A DNA stretch of 47,352 bases. Source: Bacteroidales bacterium. GTDB lineage: Bacteria; Bacteroidota; Bacteroidia; Bacteroidales; P3. Of the stretch, positions 36,928 through 45,460 are shown one piece after another. The first letter of the stretch is position 1, and each line of letters starts with the position of its first letter. The stretch spans positions 1 to 47,352 of the forward strand of contig JAGCUZ010000044.1 of assembly GCA_017962615.1 (NCBI GenBank). The letters are read 5' to 3'. The notes beneath the pieces were generated by a model. It was given only the letters and a program-made list of their open reading frames with translations. It had not been told where the DNA came from and made no database searches. The translations under genes were made by a program, and so were the position numbers.

Positions 36928-38268
36928 TTAGATGATACCCTGGGCGAGCATAGCTTTAGCCACGCGCATGAAACCGGCGATGTTGGCACCCTTGACGTAG
37001 TCAATGGTGTTGCCCTTTTTACCGTATTCAACGCACATGTCATAGATGTCGTTCATAATCTTGTGCAGCTTGACATCGACCTCTTCGGCAGTCCAGTTGA
37101 TGTGACCGGCGTTCTGGCAGATCTCAAGGCCAGAGGTGGCAACACCACCGGCGTTGACAGCCTTACCAGGAGCGAACGGCAGTTTGGCCTTCTGGAAAGC
37201 GGCGATAGCGCCAGGCTGGCAGCCCATGTTCGACACCTCGGCGACGTATTTCACGCCGTTCTTAATAAGCATCTTGGCGTCGTCCTCGCTGAGCTCGTTC
37301 TGGAAAGCGCAGGGCATAGCGATGTCGCACTTGACACTCCAAGCCTTCTTGCCGGCAGTGAACTTGGCCAGTTTCGGGAACTTGGTAGCCATATCCTCAA
37401 CCTTGTTGCGGTTGGAGGCACGCATATCGAGCATGTAGTCGATCATCTCTTTGGTGATGCCGTCCTTGATCTCGCAGACACCGTCGGGACCGGAGATAGC
37501 AACGACCTTGGCACCCATCTCAACAGCCTTGGTGGCAGCGCCCCAAGCGACATTGCCGAAGCCAGAGAGAGCGATCTTCTTGCCCTTCATGTTCTCTTTT
37601 TTCTGCTTCACCATGCGCTCGACATAGTACATGGCGCCGAAACCTGTAGCCTCGGGACGGATGAGGGAACCACCCCAGCCGTAGCTCTTGCCGGTGAGGG
37701 CACCGGTGCTGTGCTCGCGGGCGAGTTTCTTGTAAGCACCATAGAGGTAACCAATCTCGCGGCCACCAACTCCGACGTCGCCAGCGGGGCTGTCCTGATC
37801 GGGACCGATGTTGCGCCACAGCTCATACATGAAAGCCTGGCAGAAGCGCATGATTTCGGCATCGCTCTTTCCTGTGGGGTCGAAATCGGCACCACCCTTA
37901 CCACCGCCGAGAGGCAGGTTGGTGAGGCTGTTCTTGAAAATCTGCTCGAAGCCTAATAACTTCAGCATGGAGACGTTGACAGCGGGATGGAAGCGGAGAC
38001 CGCCTTTGTATGCGCCGAGGGCGGCGTTGAACTGCACGCGGTAGCCCAAGTTGGTGCAAACTTCACCCTTATCGTTGACCCAAGTCACGCGGAAAGTGAA
38101 GATACGATCGGGTTCGACAAGACGCTCAATGATTTTGGCTTTCTCGAACTCGGGATGCTCGTTGTAAACTTTCTCAATGGAGACCAGGACCTCTTCGACG
38201 GCCTGCAAATACTCTTTTTCACCAGGATGTTTGGCTTCAAGAGTCTTCATGATTTCTTTTACCTTCAT
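36928..38268 (-). CDS. gdhA: NADP-type glutamate dehydrogenase
   Basis: At 446 residues it has the length of hexameric NADP-dependent enzymes. Motifs: GAYKGGLRFHP (substrate lysine near 88), PLGGGKGGADFDP with the catalytic Lys at 124, GDVGVGGREIGYLYG, TGFGAMYYVE, and the dinucleotide fold GFGNVAWGAATKA. It converts 2-oxoglutarate and ammonium to glutamate, a main ammonium-assimilation route in gut Bacteroidales. It is monocistronic, with a -7 box about 46 bases upstream and a bidirectional terminator downstream. Confidence 0.95.
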   Translation of the reverse strand: MKVKEIMKTLEAKHPGEKEYLQAVEEVLVSIEKVYNEHPEFEKAKIIERLVEPDRIFTFRVTWVNDKGEVCTNLGYRVQFNAALGAYKGGLRFHPAVNVSMLKLLGFEQIFKNSLTNLPLGGGKGGADFDPTGKSDAEIMRFCQAFMYELWRNIGPDQDSPAGDVGVGGREIGYLYGAYKKLAREHSTGALTGKSYGWGGSLIRPEATGFGAMYYVERMVKQKKENMKGKKIALSGFGNVAWGAATKAVEMGAKVVAISGPDGVCEIKDGITKEMIDYMLDMRASNRNKVEDMATKFPKLAKFTAGKKAWSVKCDIAMPCAFQNELSEDDAKMLIKNGVKYVAEVSNMGCQPGAIAAFQKAKLPFAPGKAVNAGGVATSGLEICQNAGHINWTAEEVDVKLHKIMNDIYDMCVEYGKKGNTIDYVKGANIAGFMRVAKAMLAQGII

Positions 38269-38313
38269 GATATTTAATGTTTTGAGTTAAAGTATGTATT
38301 TAATTTTGGTCAA

Positions 38314-38321
38314 CAAATGTA
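38314..38321 (-). promoter_or_regulatory. -7 box TACATTTG for gdhA
   Basis: The minus strand reads TTGTACATTTGTTGACC, matching TAnnTTTG, 46 bases before ATG 38268. The remaining spacer to 38468 is AT-rich, and I see nothing else in it. Confidence 0.6.
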
Positions 38322-38468
38322 CAACTATTTTTTGATACTGCGCAAGTTTTTTTATATTTTTTGCGTTTTTCGGCAAAATATTTTTGCACAGCCTGTTCAT
38401 AGCTGCATTAATCAGAGTCGTTCTTGATGCGCAAAAAACGTGCTCCACACCGCCACAAACCACGGGTT

Positions 38469-39281
38469 CTACCCTTGGAAACATGTAGAGATGAAGTTGT
38501 AGAGGCGGGGCTTTAGGTATTCGCGTGCCTCGATGTGCGCCATGTGGGCCACGTTGGAGAGAAGTAACAGCTCGGGATTACGGGCTTCGAGGGCCTGCGA
38601 GATGCCCAACTCGACGGGCAGACGTACGTCGTTCTTGCCGTACACGCAGAGCACCGGCGCGTCGAGGCTGCGCAACACATGCAGGCGCGACGGGCGCTGC
38701 AGCATGCCTTTCTGCGCCGCCAGAGCACCTTGCTGCGAGGTTTCGAGAGCCAGCTCCTGCACGGCGTGTATATCGTGCGAGAGGAACCGCAGGCTCTGAG
38801 TATCGAAAAGGGTCTGTATGAACGAAAGGATATAGCCCGGCATGTTGGACGCCATCTGCTTGCAGGCCTCCTCACGCTTCTGCATGGTCTGCTCGTCGTC
38901 GGCCATGGCGTGGGAATGCAGCAGCACCAGCCCCCGCATCAGATAGGGATAGGCCTCGGCAAAAGCCAGCGACACGTAGCCGCCCATCGAATGCCCCACC
39001 ATCACACAGTCGCTGACTCCCAAGTCGTCGAGGACTGCCTTCACGGCACGCGCCATGAAGTCCATCGTATGCACATCGGCGTAGTTGTCGCTGAATCCAT
39101 GACCTGGCAGGTCGATGGCTATCACTCGCTTGGAATGCATATAGCTCAACATGTAGGATGCCCACACGTCGAGGTTCTGCATATATCCGTGCAGAAACAC
39201 TACCGTGCCAAGATTTTCACGTCCTTCGTCGCGATAATGTATCTTTCGGCCTTGGAATATCAATGTCTTGTGCTGCTCCAT
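38469..39281 (-). CDS. Alpha/beta hydrolase (270 aa)
   Basis: It shows the alpha/beta hydrolase fold: FLHGYMQN (oxyanion HG, residues 31-32), IDLPGHGFSD, the nucleophile elbow GHSMGG with Ser98, a late Asp in VYGKNDVRLP, and a His in NVAHMAHIE. It has no signal peptide, so it is cytoplasmic. The closest general type is the MenH/BioH/esterase group; the substrate cannot be told from the sequence. It has its own -7 box and no operon partner. Confidence 0.85.
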   Translation of the reverse strand: MEQHKTLIFQGRKIHYRDEGRENLGTVVFLHGYMQNLDVWASYMLSYMHSKRVIAIDLPGHGFSDNYADVHTMDFMARAVKAVLDDLGVSDCVMVGHSMGGYVSLAFAEAYPYLMRGLVLLHSHAMADDEQTMQKREEACKQMASNMPGYILSFIQTLFDTQSLRFLSHDIHAVQELALETSQQGALAAQKGMLQRPSRLHVLRSLDAPVLCVYGKNDVRLPVELGISQALEARNPELLLLSNVAHMAHIEAREYLKPRLYNFISTCFQG

Positions 39282-39301
39282 GTTATACTACAATTGTGAG
39301 G

Positions 39302-39309
39302 CAAAAGTA
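39302..39309 (-). promoter_or_regulatory. -7 box TACTTTTG for the alpha/beta hydrolase
   Basis: The minus strand reads ATGTACTTTTGCCTC, a match to TAnnTTTG about 20 bases before ATG 39281. Confidence 0.6.
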
Positions 39310-39522
39310 CATCTTTTTTTATAAACAGGGCCGATTGTTTTTAAAAAGTAATACTCAGCATATTGTTAATAAGAGGCAGCACTCCAGCATGTACCAACGA
39401 TTCAGTGGTGTAGCCGCCCATACGCGAAAGAGCCTCGCAACAGCTTACTTTATTCTCCGCTTCGCTATCGTGCTGCGGCTGCCGACCTTGTGGAGGCATA
39501 ATCCACTGGACTTTCCGTTTTG

Positions 39523-39602
39523 TTCTCCGCTGCGCTATCGAAAGTCCACAGGACTTTCTTCATTCTCCGCTGCGCTATCGAAAGTCCACAGGACTTTCTT
39601 CA
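39523..39602 (-). repeat. Perfect tandem duplicate of a 40-bp hairpin repeat
   Basis: Units 39523-39562 and 39563-39602 are identical. Each contains GAAAGTCC-TGT-GGACTTTC (a hairpin on the minus strand) followed by GATAGCGCAGCGGAGAA. A third partial unit begins at 39453, and a deleted copy lies at 27981-28011. The unit nearer the gene supplies the last codons of the PorE-like gene. The rest of the 39282-39574 spacer holds no gene. Confidence 0.85.
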
Positions 39603-42391
39603 TCCTTATAGAATCTGAGCATCACGTCGGCCTGCGGGGCACGCTGGGCCTTGTAGTGCACGTTGCCGTAGGCCGACACCGACACTGCCGAGGCCGGCAC
39701 GCCCTGCCCTGTGAGGGCTTTCTTGAGCTCCCGTCCACGGTCGAGGCTGAGGCTGTAGCACTGCGTGTCGTCTGAGCCCTGCACGTTGACCATAAACTCG
39801 ACCTTGAGACCAGCGTTGCGCGAGAGGAACTCGGCCAGCATGGTGAGGCAGCGCGACGAATAGGGTAACAGGCTGCGCGAGTCGTCGGCGAAGCCTACGC
39901 CGTACATGGGTATCACCACCGAGTCTTTCACCAGCTCGTTGGCCATATAGCCTTTGACGAACACCGTGCTGTTGCCATCGGGCGTTATAGCCAAAACGGG
40001 TACATATAGCGTGCCTGCGGTGGCATATACGAGGTAAGCCTTGTCTTTGTGGATGCTTGCCGACAGCGGCTTCGAGAAGTCGTCGACCATGAAGTTGTAG
40101 CGCATCAGCTGCGCGTCGCGGTCGACGATGTCGACCTGCGCAAGCGGTGTCTTGTCGTGTAGCGACGCCAGCACCACGGTGGCCATCCTGTAAAAGCTGG
40201 CCGACGCGGGTGTGAGACCCACGCTGCGGCACGCGTAGTTGCCGCCGTGGACGGAGGCCGACACAAAGAGTTTGCGCTCGTCGTCCGACAGCGACACCGA
40301 CGCCTCGTTGAAGGCGGTGTTGACATCGCGTCCCATATTGACCGGAGCCGACCACGTGGTCCAGCTGCTAACGTCGGGACGCCGCGCCACATAGATGTCG
40401 CCGTAGCCCAGTCCCTGCGCGTCGGTGATGAAATACAAGGTACGCATATCGCGGCTGAGCACTGGGCTGCGTTCGCTGTATGGCGTGTTGACCGCCAGTC
40501 CCAGGTTTACAGCCTCTCCCCAGCCGTAGTCGGTGCGCGGCACGAAGTAGAGGTCGGTGGCCAAAGCCGTGTCGCCGTGGAAATAGGCTCCCGACCGCTG
40601 ATAATTGTGCCCTCCTGGACGGTCGGAGGCCAGCAGTATGCCTGTACCGTCGGGCAACATGAAAGCATCGGTCTCTATGTAATCGCTGTTCACGGGGAAT
40701 GGCGGCACCTCGGCAATACGCCACTGGCCGTCCTGCTCGAGCTGGGCTATGACGATGTCGCCGTTCTGTCCCAGCAGCATCTTCGTTCCCTCTTCATATA
40801 TTCCGTAAAACATGAGGCCGTTGTTCTCGGTGTTCAAGAACGCCACAGGTCCAGCATAACGCCAGCCGCCTTTCCCCGACTGCTCGCTGAAACACACGGT
40901 GCACTTGCCGTCGGGGTCGCGGCGCGTGTAGTACAGCCGCTTGCCGTCGGGCGAGGGGGCGGGATGCAGCACGTCGAAGGCGGTGGACGTCAGCTCCGAC
41001 ACCACTGCCTTCACCTTCTCCGAAGGGGTGAGCAGCAGCGCGCGCAGGTCCTCGTACAGGTCGTTGTATTGGTCTTCAAACACCAGGCCGCTATGCTGCA
41101 TCTGGTCGACGGCACGCTTCCAGTTGCGTGCCTCTATGAAAGGCTGCAGGGTGCGCTGCAACGCCACGTACGAGACCCTCATGCCGGTAAGCATGCGCGT
41201 GTACTCTTCGTACTGCGGCACGTCGCGTTCGGCAACCTTGCGCAACAGGTCTATCGTGTCGGCACGCATGGCCCGGACCATGTCCTCGTCAACCTTCACC
41301 ATGAAGGGGCAGTCGGGATGCGCGGCCTTGAAGGCCCGTATCGGCGCACCGTTGCCCTCGTCGGAGTGCCACTGATAGCTCTGACGGTAGATGCTGCCGT
41401 AGGCGCTGTCGAGCGGGAATTCCTCCATGTATATCTTCAACGCCGCCATATTCCTGTCCTTGACAATCATAGAGCGCAGACGGTCCACGGCCAGTTCCGA
41501 CAGGGTGTTGTCGCTGTTGCGCAGGGCAAAGTCGGCGTACTGCCTGGGGGTCTTCAGGGCTGCAAACTCCACTTCGAGCAGCGACTCCATCTTGTCGATA
41601 GCCTCCACATACTCGTCGCTCATAGGATATTTCGTCAGGAAGTCCCTGTAGGCCGCCACGGTGTGCTTCGCCGAGGCGTCGGCATAAGCCATGCGGCTCT
41701 TGTACTTGCCCGCCATGGTCATTATGTACTGGCAGTCGCTGTAGGGCGCCACCATCGAGTCGATGACGGCCACGTCGGTGATGTCGGCAAACTGCTGCGA
41801 CATTATCTTGTTAATCTCTGCCTCGGCGTACTCTGCGCCCGAGGTGCCGCCGTGCTTCTTGAGGAAATAGTAATAGCCTGCCAGCGAGTTGGCCTGCCGC
41901 GCCATGTCGAAAGCCTGCATGTAGCGGTGACGTTCCACCTCGCGCATAATGATGGCGTCGGACGAGAACACCTCCTTAAAGAGGTTTATCTCCGACTCGG
42001 GCAGCGTGTTGTTACCTGCCACATACACGCGGGTCTCCTCTATGATGCTCTGCTTCTTCTGGCGCACCGCCGCAAGGGTGATTTTGTTGCGTATCAGGCG
42101 GCTCACCTCTTTGTAGCGGTCCCTGTCGTCGATCATCGCCACGTAGTTCTTCTCGGCCTTCTGCACGTAACGCATGGCCATGGGCAGGTTGCGCATGGGG
42201 TTGTTAGTGCTCGAATAGAACTCGGCCATAGCCATCAGGTTGGCCACGTCGTCGGGATTCTGCGCATAGGCCTTGTACACGCGGGCGTACTGCATGCGGT
42301 AGTATTCGGCATAATTGGTGTCTTTTTGCTCCTGGGCAATCAAAAGATTACTCGCAAGCAGCAGCAGTACCAATGTCAGCGGAAACCTCAT
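39575..42391 (-). CDS. TPR/PD40/OmpA-like envelope protein, resembling T9SS PorE (938 aa)
   Basis: A signal peptide (MRFPLTLVLLLLASNLLIAQ) without a lipobox Cys is followed by a helical part of about 430 residues, then PD40/WD40-like beta-propeller repeats (HPAPSPDGKRLYYTRRD, FMLPDGTGILLASDRPGG, SPVLSRDMRTLYFITDA, ASVSLSDDERKLFVSA). Next comes a carboxypeptidase-regulatory-like stretch, and last an OmpA-C-type domain (LTMLAEFLSRN..., LSLDRGRELKKALTGQGV). This order matches PorE and similar Bacteroidetes proteins that tie the T9SS to peptidoglycan. The OmpA motif is diverged, so peptidoglycan binding is not certain, and PorE itself is a predicted lipoprotein whereas this one seems not to be. 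The last eight residues (EESPVDFR) and the TAG stop come from the 40-bp repeat. It is last in the tRNA-yitT-glycosyltransferase run, five bases after the small exported gene. Confidence 0.78.
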   Translation of the reverse strand: MRFPLTLVLLLLASNLLIAQEQKDTNYAEYYRMQYARVYKAYAQNPDDVANLMAMAEFYSSTNNPMRNLPMAMRYVQKAEKNYVAMIDDRDRYKEVSRLIRNKITLAAVRQKKQSIIEETRVYVAGNNTLPESEINLFKEVFSSDAIIMREVERHRYMQAFDMARQANSLAGYYYFLKKHGGTSGAEYAEAEINKIMSQQFADITDVAVIDSMVAPYSDCQYIMTMAGKYKSRMAYADASAKHTVAAYRDFLTKYPMSDEYVEAIDKMESLLEVEFAALKTPRQYADFALRNSDNTLSELAVDRLRSMIVKDRNMAALKIYMEEFPLDSAYGSIYRQSYQWHSDEGNGAPIRAFKAAHPDCPFMVKVDEDMVRAMRADTIDLLRKVAERDVPQYEEYTRMLTGMRVSYVALQRTLQPFIEARNWKRAVDQMQHSGLVFEDQYNDLYEDLRALLLTPSEKVKAVVSELTSTAFDVLHPAPSPDGKRLYYTRRDPDGKCTVCFSEQSGKGGWRYAGPVAFLNTENNGLMFYGIYEEGTKMLLGQNGDIVIAQLEQDGQWRIAEVPPFPVNSDYIETDAFMLPDGTGILLASDRPGGHNYQRSGAYFHGDTALATDLYFVPRTDYGWGEAVNLGLAVNTPYSERSPVLSRDMRTLYFITDAQGLGYGDIYVARRPDVSSWTTWSAPVNMGRDVNTAFNEASVSLSDDERKLFVSASVHGGNYACRSVGLTPASASFYRMATVVLASLHDKTPLAQVDIVDRDAQLMRYNFMVDDFSKPLSASIHKDKAYLVYATAGTLYVPVLAITPDGNSTVFVKGYMANELVKDSVVIPMYGVGFADDSRSLLPYSSRCLTMLAEFLSRNAGLKVEFMVNVQGSDDTQCYSLSLDRGRELKKALTGQGVPASAVSVSAYGNVHYKAQRAPQADVMLRFYKDEESPVDFR

Positions 42392-42396
42392 CGCAG

Positions 42397-42927
42397 TTAT
42401 TTCTCAATTTCTATGGTGTCCAATATGTCGTCGAACATTTCCCTGAAGGCGCCGAAAGTGTCGGTCGTCGTCTCCAGGCGGAACTCTATTGCCGTCTTCT
42501 TCACTTTGAAGTACAGCATCTTGAAGCGGTAGTCCTTGGTATCGTTGCCGCTTGTATAGGCTCCGTCGTAGGCCAAAGCCTCGTCCACCACAAGTCCTTC
42601 GTCATACTCGCGCAAGGCCTGGAAAGGCTGCTGCAGGTAGCGCTCGTAGGCCAGCTCGTACACGCTGCCGGGATAGTTGCGCTTTACATATATCCTAAGG
42701 AACGGCAGCACAGTGTCGCCCATCTCGTCAACCACTGCCGTCCCCCCGTAGGCATACAGGTACACCGTGGTGTTCTTGTCAACATTGGTGGTCTGCAAAT
42801 ACTTCCATCCGCCATCCGGGAAACTGAAGGTCACGCCCGTGCCCGGCACTTTCACCTGTGCCTGCGCCGCCCATGCCATCATGGTCAGCAGCGCTATGGC
42901 CGCCATTCTCCGTACTGCTCTGTTCAT
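42397..42927 (-). CDS. Small exported protein of unknown function (176 aa)
   Basis: The start is ATG 42927 (MNRAVRRMAAIALLTMMAWAAQAQ), giving a signal peptide cut after AQA; the frame is open to a TTG at 42939, which is not needed. The mature protein of about 150 residues mixes beta strands (GVTFSFPDGGWKYLQT) with a helical C-terminus (FREMFDDILDTIEIEK). I recognise no family. It sits five bases upstream of the PorE-like gene, so it is likely to act with it in the periplasm (inference). Confidence 0.75.
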   Translation of the reverse strand: MNRAVRRMAAIALLTMMAWAAQAQVKVPGTGVTFSFPDGGWKYLQTTNVDKNTTVYLYAYGGTAVVDEMGDTVLPFLRIYVKRNYPGSVYELAYERYLQQPFQALREYDEGLVVDEALAYDGAYTSGNDTKDYRFKMLYFKVKKTAIEFRLETTTDTFGAFREMFDDILDTIEIEK

Positions 42928-42999
42928 ATTTTCTGACAATCTTTCTTTGTTTATACTGCCAACCTAACGCCGGGATTGATGTTTTATTGTGCACAGCCG

Positions 43000-44190
43000 C
43001 TACAATTGCCCATAAAAATCCAGCAGCTGCCCCGTCAGCCTCTCGTTGTCGTACCGCTCCGCTATAAGGTCGAAAGCCTTGCGTCCTATGGCCTTGCATC
43101 TCTCGGGCTGCTCTATGCACAGGCGTATCTTCTCCACAAACTGCTCCGGCGTGTCGGCTATCAATAGGTCCTCGCCGTCGGTGTAGTCTATGCCCTCGGC
43201 TGCCACCGTGGTGGCCACCACGGTCTTGCCAAGCGACATGGCCTCTATTATCTTAACCCTTATGCCGCTGCCCGACAGGAGCGGCACCACGTTGATCTGC
43301 TTGCCGCTCATGAAATAGCCGGCGTCGGGCACCTCGCCCACCACCGTCACGCCGTCCGTCTTCAGCTCCATCAGCTTCTTGGGCATCTTGCGCCCGGCAA
43401 GGTACAGCTTAGCCTGCGGCACTGCGGCGTGCAGCATGGGCCACACCTCGCGCAGAAACCATTGCACCCCTTCCACGTTGGGCATCCAGTCCATGGAGCC
43501 TATGTGGAACAGCGTGCACGGCTCTTCCTCCACATTCTCCGCCAGTTCCGGCGTCACTATGCCGAACGGCATGGCCATCACAGGCTTCGTTGCGCCCATT
43601 GCCTTGTATATGTCGGCGTCGTGCCGGGTAATGCACACTATGCCGTCGAAGTCGCCCAAGTGCGCCCTCTCGTAGCGTTCCAGTGCCGCCGCAAGCTTGC
43701 CCAGGTACCACCTCTTCAGCGGATTGCGGGCATACTCAGCCCTGCGGCGCCATATCCTGTACTCCACGTTGTGGGCGCGCAGCACCACCTTGGCATCGCT
43801 GCACTGCCTTATAACGGGCACATACGGCGTCAGGAAAAGGCTCTCCAGGTGCACCACGTCGTAGTGCTCCTCCGCAAGCAGCTCTCTCAGCCTGTCGGCA
43901 AACGCTTTGCTCTCGAAGCGTGCCACGTTGTATGACTTGCCTCTCAGCAACGCCCACAGCGCAGGCAGCGGCCGCACACGCAGGTCTACCTCCACTGCAT
44001 CGAAGCGCGTCGCCGCCTTGTATTCCTCGGTCATTCTGCGCGCCTGCACGGGGTGCTTCTTCGAGCACATCGACAGCACCCTAACCTCGCAGTCCTGCGA
44101 CAGCAGTCCCTGCGTAACGCTGTTCATGGCCAAGCTTCCCCCGTCAACCGGCGGATACGGAGGCTTGATGGTAAGCTGGAGTACCTTCAT
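43000..44190 (-). CDS. GT-B glycosyltransferase, family 4 type (396 aa)
   Basis: The N-terminal Rossmann part has KPPYPPVDGGSLAMNSV, a typical acceptor-side loop, and HLESLFLTPYV. The C-terminal donor domain has GSMDWMPNVEGVQWFL, YLAGRKMP, and GSGIRVKIIEAMSLGKTVVAT, the EX7E-region motif of retaining GT4 enzymes. It should transfer a sugar from a nucleotide sugar to an envelope glycan acceptor. The donor and acceptor are unknown. It starts 18 bases after yitT, and 72 bases separate it from the small exported gene. Since T9SS cargo is anchored to a lipopolysaccharide in some Bacteroidetes, a link to the PorE-like gene in the same run is possible but unproven. Confidence 0.88.
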   Translation of the reverse strand: MKVLQLTIKPPYPPVDGGSLAMNSVTQGLLSQDCEVRVLSMCSKKHPVQARRMTEEYKAATRFDAVEVDLRVRPLPALWALLRGKSYNVARFESKAFADRLRELLAEEHYDVVHLESLFLTPYVPVIRQCSDAKVVLRAHNVEYRIWRRRAEYARNPLKRWYLGKLAAALERYERAHLGDFDGIVCITRHDADIYKAMGATKPVMAMPFGIVTPELAENVEEEPCTLFHIGSMDWMPNVEGVQWFLREVWPMLHAAVPQAKLYLAGRKMPKKLMELKTDGVTVVGEVPDAGYFMSGKQINVVPLLSGSGIRVKIIEAMSLGKTVVATTVAAEGIDYTDGEDLLIADTPEQFVEKIRLCIEQPERCKAIGRKAFDLIAERYDNERLTGQLLDFYGQL

Positions 44191-44208
44191 ATTGCACCGG
44201 ACATCGTG

Positions 44209-45159
44209 CTACTCCTCGGGCAGCGCGCGGAAGCCCTCGCCCAGTATCTCCGAGCTGTCGACAATATTCACAAAAGCATTGGGGTCTAACCGTTTCAGGT
44301 TGCTTTTCAGCTTCACCATGTCGGCACGCTCAAGGGTGACGTATATCATCTTGCGCTCGTTACCCTTGTACAGGCCTGTGCCCACCAGCAGGGTGCCGCC
44401 GCGCTCCAGGTCGTTCAAGATATAGCTGCGCACCGCCTCCAGCTCGTCGGTGACGATAAACATGGTCTTGTAGCTCTTCATGCCGTCCACCACCAGGTCG
44501 ATAATCTTGCTCTCTATGAAGATGAGGATGATAGAGTATATCGGGAGGCGTATGTCTTTGAAAGCGGTGAGGGTGGTCAGCGAGATGATGCTGTCGACGA
44601 TAAGCACCAACGTGCCGAGACTTATCTTGGTGTATTTGTGGATAATCATGCTTATGATGTCCGAGCCGCCGCTCGTGGCACCGGCACGGAAGATCACGCC
44701 GATGGCCACGCCGTAGATGATGCCCGCCACCACGGTGTTCAAGAAGAAGTCGGGCACAAACCCTTTCAGGTACTCGCCCTCCTCAATGTAGAAGTCCACA
44801 TTGGGGTTAGCCTCGAAGAACCCTCGGTTATAGTCGTAGATTACAGGGTCGTAGCCCCACGTGATTTCGAGCAGGTAGGTGAACACGGGTATCAGTATCA
44901 CCGACACCACAGTCTTCACGCCGAACTTTGGGCCCAGTATGAGTGTGCCGATAATCAGCAGCGGTATGTCCATGCAGACGCCCGCCAACGAAATCTTCCA
45001 TCCCCACAAGGCGTTGAACACGTTGGCCAAGCCGTACACGCCGCCAGGCGCCAGGTGATAGGGATTGACAAACATAACGTCGCCAACAGCGAACAAGGCG
45101 CTGCCGAGCACCACCAAAAAATAGGACCACACTTGGTCCTTTATACTACTTTTCTTCAT
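44209..45159 (-). CDS. YitT family membrane protein (DUF161/DUF2179, 316 aa)
   Basis: Hydrophobic segments span about residues 12-215, with VNPYHLAPGGVYGLANVF and GATSGGSDIISMIIHKYT, the repeated glycine motifs of the family. The cytoplasmic C-terminus (MKSYKTMFIVTDELEAV...NAFVNIVDSSEILG) is the DUF2179 domain. The transport substrate is not established for the family. The ATG at 45159 lies only six bases beyond the 3' end of a tRNA gene on the same strand. After tRNA processing the messenger would therefore have almost no leader. No other in-frame start is near (next Met at about residue 26). Confidence 0.88.
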   Translation of the reverse strand: MKKSSIKDQVWSYFLVVLGSALFAVGDVMFVNPYHLAPGGVYGLANVFNALWGWKISLAGVCMDIPLLIIGTLILGPKFGVKTVVSVILIPVFTYLLEITWGYDPVIYDYNRGFFEANPNVDFYIEEGEYLKGFVPDFFLNTVVAGIIYGVAIGVIFRAGATSGGSDIISMIIHKYTKISLGTLVLIVDSIISLTTLTAFKDIRLPIYSIILIFIESKIIDLVVDGMKSYKTMFIVTDELEAVRSYILNDLERGGTLLVGTGLYKGNERKMIYVTLERADMVKLKSNLKRLDPNAFVNIVDSSEILGEGFRALPEE

Positions 45160-45165
45160 AGGATG

Positions 45166-45238
45166 AGCGACAGACGGGGCTCGAACCCGCGACCTGCGGC
45201 TTGGGAAGCCGCCGCTCTGCCAACTGAGCTACTGTCGC
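45166..45238 (-). tRNA. tRNA-Gly (anticodon CCC)
   Basis: A 73-base cloverleaf reads on the minus strand: acceptor GCGACAG/CTGTCGC, D-arm GCTCAGTTGGCAGAGC, anticodon stem GCGGC/GCCGC with loop TTCCCAA (anticodon CCC), T-arm GCGGGTTCGAGCCCCGT, and discriminator U. No CCA is encoded. It is the first element of the minus-strand run that continues into yitT six bases later. Confidence 0.95.
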
Positions 45239-45460
45239 ATTTACAACAAACGTCCCCTATAAAACTTCAAAGCATAAGTTTTATTGTGTCATATCATAAA
45301 AAAAAATCAAAACAGGCATTATCACCCTATCCACCAACACCTTACAACAATCCCAAACGCATCTCGCCATCAACACAACAACACATCTGCGTACATATCA
45401 ACCAATTATAATGGACAACACTGGTACAATTCACAAAACAACATCGCGAATAAAATCGTG
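45239..45460. other. Gene-free AT-rich spacer
   Basis: It is rich in A and C (CAACACC, AACACAACAACAC). No gene, promoter box or hairpin stands out apart from the upstream side of the tRNA gene. Confidence 0.5.

Noticed and set aside
39158-39775. Open frame of 205 codons on the plus strand crossing the repeat spacer
   Set aside because: It joins antisense parts of two real genes through the 40-bp repeats; its peptides (FSAALSKVHRTFF-type) only reflect the repeat.
40247-42532. Open frame of 761 codons on the plus strand
   Set aside because: Antisense to the PorE-like gene. It is His, Val and Arg-rich with no domain, while the minus strand encodes a signal peptide and PD40 repeats.
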